Below, one piece after another: positions 62,330-64,000 of a stretch of DNA of 64,000 bases. The stretch is from assembly GCF_009711205.1 (NCBI RefSeq), contig NZ_WMIG01000010.1, positions 62,001 through 126,000 of the forward strand. The letters are read 5' to 3'. The notes beneath the pieces are model-generated. The model was not told where the DNA came from and ran no database searches. It was given only the letters and a program-made list of their open reading frames with translations. Source of the stretch: Paracoccus litorisediminis. Its GTDB lineage: Bacteria > Pseudomonadota > Alphaproteobacteria > Rhodobacterales > Rhodobacteraceae. Each line of letters opens with the position of its first letter. Positions within the stretch are counted from its first letter, which is position 1. The translations under genes were made by a program, and so were the position numbers.

Positions 62330-62578
62330 TCAGGCCGTGCGGTTCGTGCGCATGTTGCGCAGGAAGCCGACGACGGTAAAGATCAGCCATGCGACCTGCG
62401 TGATCATCGCGCCCAGATTGAAATTCTCTTGCAGCGACCAGATCAGGGCGACGCCGCCCAAAATGTTGAGGTAGGTGTAGGAACTGTCCCTCAAGCTCAG
62501 CACGCCGGTCTGCAGCAGGGCATAGGCAAGCAGATAGGCACACGCACCGATTATCCCGGCAACGTCGGCAAGCATCAT
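62330..62578 (-). CDS. Small CBU_0592-like membrane protein
   Basis: An 82-residue protein with three predicted membrane helices (about residues 4-24, 34-50 and 56-74). The ATG at 62578 follows GGAGA. The pattern GIIGACAYLLAYALLQTGVLSLRDSSYTYLNILGG resembles the CBU_0592 family, whose function is unknown. It ends one base from the convergent LysR stop. Confidence 0.75.
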   Translation of the reverse strand: MMLADVAGIIGACAYLLAYALLQTGVLSLRDSSYTYLNILGGVALIWSLQENFNLGAMITQVAWLIFTVVGFLRNMRTNRTA

Positions 62579-62683
62579 CAAAGTCTCCGCAAAAATACCG
62601 TCCGCACCGGCTGTCCCGGCCCGGAATCTGGTCGCTCTCCTATGGCGAGGATCGGCGGAATGCACATGCGGAAATCTGATCAG

Positions 62684-62704
62684 GTCATGATTTTATATCA
62701 TGAC
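62684..62704. promoter_or_regulatory. Perfect palindrome ahead of the Tat-type binding protein gene
   Basis: GTCATGAT, 5 bases, ATCATGAC: perfect 8-base arms in the 225-base gap between the small membrane protein and the SBP gene, 100 bases upstream of the SBP start. It has no terminator U-tract and is likely an operator; the cognate regulator is not evident in the window. The rest of 62579-62803 shows nothing I could assign. Confidence 0.55.
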
Positions 62705-62803
62705 GGAATCCGGCCCGGACCCCTTCCGCCATGGCTTCGGCTGCCAGTATGACAGCCCGAAAACCTAAGGGCCGCAGGGCCCCGCCAGCAAGGAGCCCAT
62801 CCC

Positions 62804-64000
62804 ATGACCCGCGACAACATTCCCTCGATCGGCCGGCGCCAATTCCTGGCCGCGCTGGGTGCAACGGCGCTTGCCTCGGGGCTGATCGTGCCCGCCTCGG
62901 TGGCCCGCGCGCAGGACGCGCAGGCAGCCCCGGTCAAGGGTGGCGTGCTGAAGCTGGGGATCGGCGGCGGTTCGACCACGGACAATCTGGACCCGCGCAT
63001 CCTGACCGACTGGGTGCCGGTGAACCAAGCCTACATGCTGATGAACGGTCTGGTCGAGATCGACGCCCAGAACAACGTCGTCCCCGAGCTGCTGGAAAGC
63101 TGGCAGCCCGAGGAAGGCGCCAAGGTCTGGCATCTGAAGGTCCGGCAGGGCGTCACCTTCCACAATGGCAAGGTGCTGAATGCCGATGACGTGCTGTATT
63201 CGCTGAACCTGCACCGGGGCGAGACGACCTCGGCGGCGCGTTCGGTCGCGGCACCGATCACCGCGCTGGAAAAGACCGGCGAATACGACATCAAGCTGGT
63301 GCTGGAATCGGGCAATGCCGACCTGCCCTACATGCTGTCGGATTACCACTTCCTGATCGTGCCGGATGGCTGGAGCGATTTCGCCAAGCCCGTCGGGACC
63401 GGCCCCTTCGTCTATGAAAGCTATGAGCCGGGCGTACGCTCGCGCTTTACCCGCAACCCGAATTACTGGAAGCCCGACACCGCATGGGTCGATGCGGTCG
63501 AGGTGATCGTGATCAACGACATCTCTGCGCGCACCAATGCGATGATGTCGGGTCAGGTCCATGCCATCAACCGGCTGGACTTCAAGACCGTCGACCTGCT
63601 CAAGCGCAACAAGAACCTGTCGGTCGTGCAATCGGCGGGCGGCCAGCATTTCAACTTCCTGATGGATTGCACGCAGGCACCCTTCACCGACCAGAACATC
63701 CGTCTGGCGCTGAAGCACGGCATCAACCGCGAGCAGCTGCTGAAAACCGCGCTGATGGGCTATGGCTCGGTCGGGAACGACCATCCCGTGCCCAAGACCG
63801 ACCGCTTCTTTGCCAAGGACCTGCCGCAGCGCCCCTACGATCCGGAAAAGGCCAAGTTCCATCTGAAACAGGCGGGGCTCGACAGCCTGAAGGTGACGCT
63901 GGCGGCCTCGGACGCGGCCTTTGGCGGCGCGGTCGATGCGGCGGCGGTCTATCGCCAGAACGCCATGGCCGGCGGCATCCAGATCGATATCAAGCGCGAG
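62804..64000 (+). CDS. Tat-exported peptide/opine-type binding protein (SBP family 5), right end cut
   Basis: The first 399 residues of a family-5 binding protein; the C-terminal part (about 130 residues expected) lies beyond the window. AAGGAG precedes the ATG. The N-terminus has the twin-arginine motif GRRQFLAALG and a hydrophobic run ending in ARA-Q near residue 35, so it is folded before export. It differs from the two Sec-type binding proteins of modules 1 and 2, and starts a third uptake locus whose transporter genes are presumably to the right. Confidence 0.9.
   Translation, partial: MTRDNIPSIGRRQFLAALGATALASGLIVPASVARAQDAQAAPVKGGVLKLGIGGGSTTDNLDPRILTDWVPVNQAYMLMNGLVEIDAQNNVVPELLESWQPEEGAKVWHLKVRQGVTFHNGKVLNADDVLYSLNLHRGETTSAARSVAAPITALEKTGEYDIKLVLESGNADLPYMLSDYHFLIVPDGWSDFAKPVGTGPFVYESYEPGVRSRFTRNPNYWKPDTAWVDAVEVIVINDISARTNAMMSGQVHAINRLDFKTVDLLKRNKNLSVVQSAGGQHFNFLMDCTQAPFTDQNIRLALKHGINREQLLKTALMGYGSVGNDHPVPKTDRFFAKDLPQRPYDPEKAKFHLKQAGLDSLKVTLAASDAAFGGAVDAAAVYRQNAMAGGIQIDIKRE

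Overview
The window is high-GC DNA from a heterotrophic alphaproteobacterium. Gene content, tight ATGA and TGATG overlaps and codon use fit the Rhodobacteraceae, most likely a Paracoccus-like organism; this is an inference from gene style, since there is no rRNA or other phylogenetic marker here. I see no rRNA, tRNA, CRISPR array, insertion sequence, integrase or prophage gene. The two end genes are cut by the window: an Old Yellow Enzyme on the left and a Tat-exported peptide-binding protein on the right.

Layout. 0-3.6 kb: a LysR regulator divergent from a VOC/glyoxalase-fold protein and an Old Yellow Enzyme, then a cold-shock protein with two 3' hairpins and a secreted DUF3016 protein. 3.7-10.6 kb: Ada, a secreted EF-hand protein, two exported DUF1254-type proteins, nitronate monooxygenase, PaiB-like protein. 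10.7-16.2 kb: a MocR regulator, a three-gene phospholipid cassette (acyltransferase, CdsA-like, CDP-alcohol phosphotransferase) and panBC. 16.2-19.9 kb: an osmF-yehYXW type osmoprotectant ABC operon.

20-32.3 kb (module 1): IclR regulator divergent from M81 peptidase, dipeptide-type ABC transporter with a fused ATPase, two M20 hydrolases and a penicillin-acylase-type Ntn hydrolase that lacks a signal peptide. 32.3-38.6 kb: MerR regulator and zinc/cadmium/lead P-type ATPase, a YcaQ-type DNA glycosylase, and a rhodanese-ChrB/ChrA pair. 38.8-48.7 kb: organosulfur region with TauABC, two SfnB/DszC-like and one SnaA/DszA-like monooxygenase, then a convergent MetNI transporter with two tandem MetQ paralogues. 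48.9-58.3 kb (module 2): RpiR regulator, DSD1/D-threonine-aldolase-type PLP enzyme, a second M81 peptidase, a second dipeptide-type ABC transporter with fused ATPase, and RidA. 58.3-64 kb: DeoR-MFS-lactonase operon, GcvA-like LysR, small membrane protein, start of a third peptide/opine-type uptake locus.

The most interesting feature is the pair of parallel M81-peptidase/ABC-transporter modules, each under a different regulator with its own palindromic operator set and each with different accessory hydrolases. I read them as two uptake-and-breakdown systems for modified peptides or amides. Module 1 looks equipped for acyl/amide hydrolysis, module 2 for D-hydroxy-amino-acid chemistry with RidA clearing the imine product. 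These roles are inferences from context.
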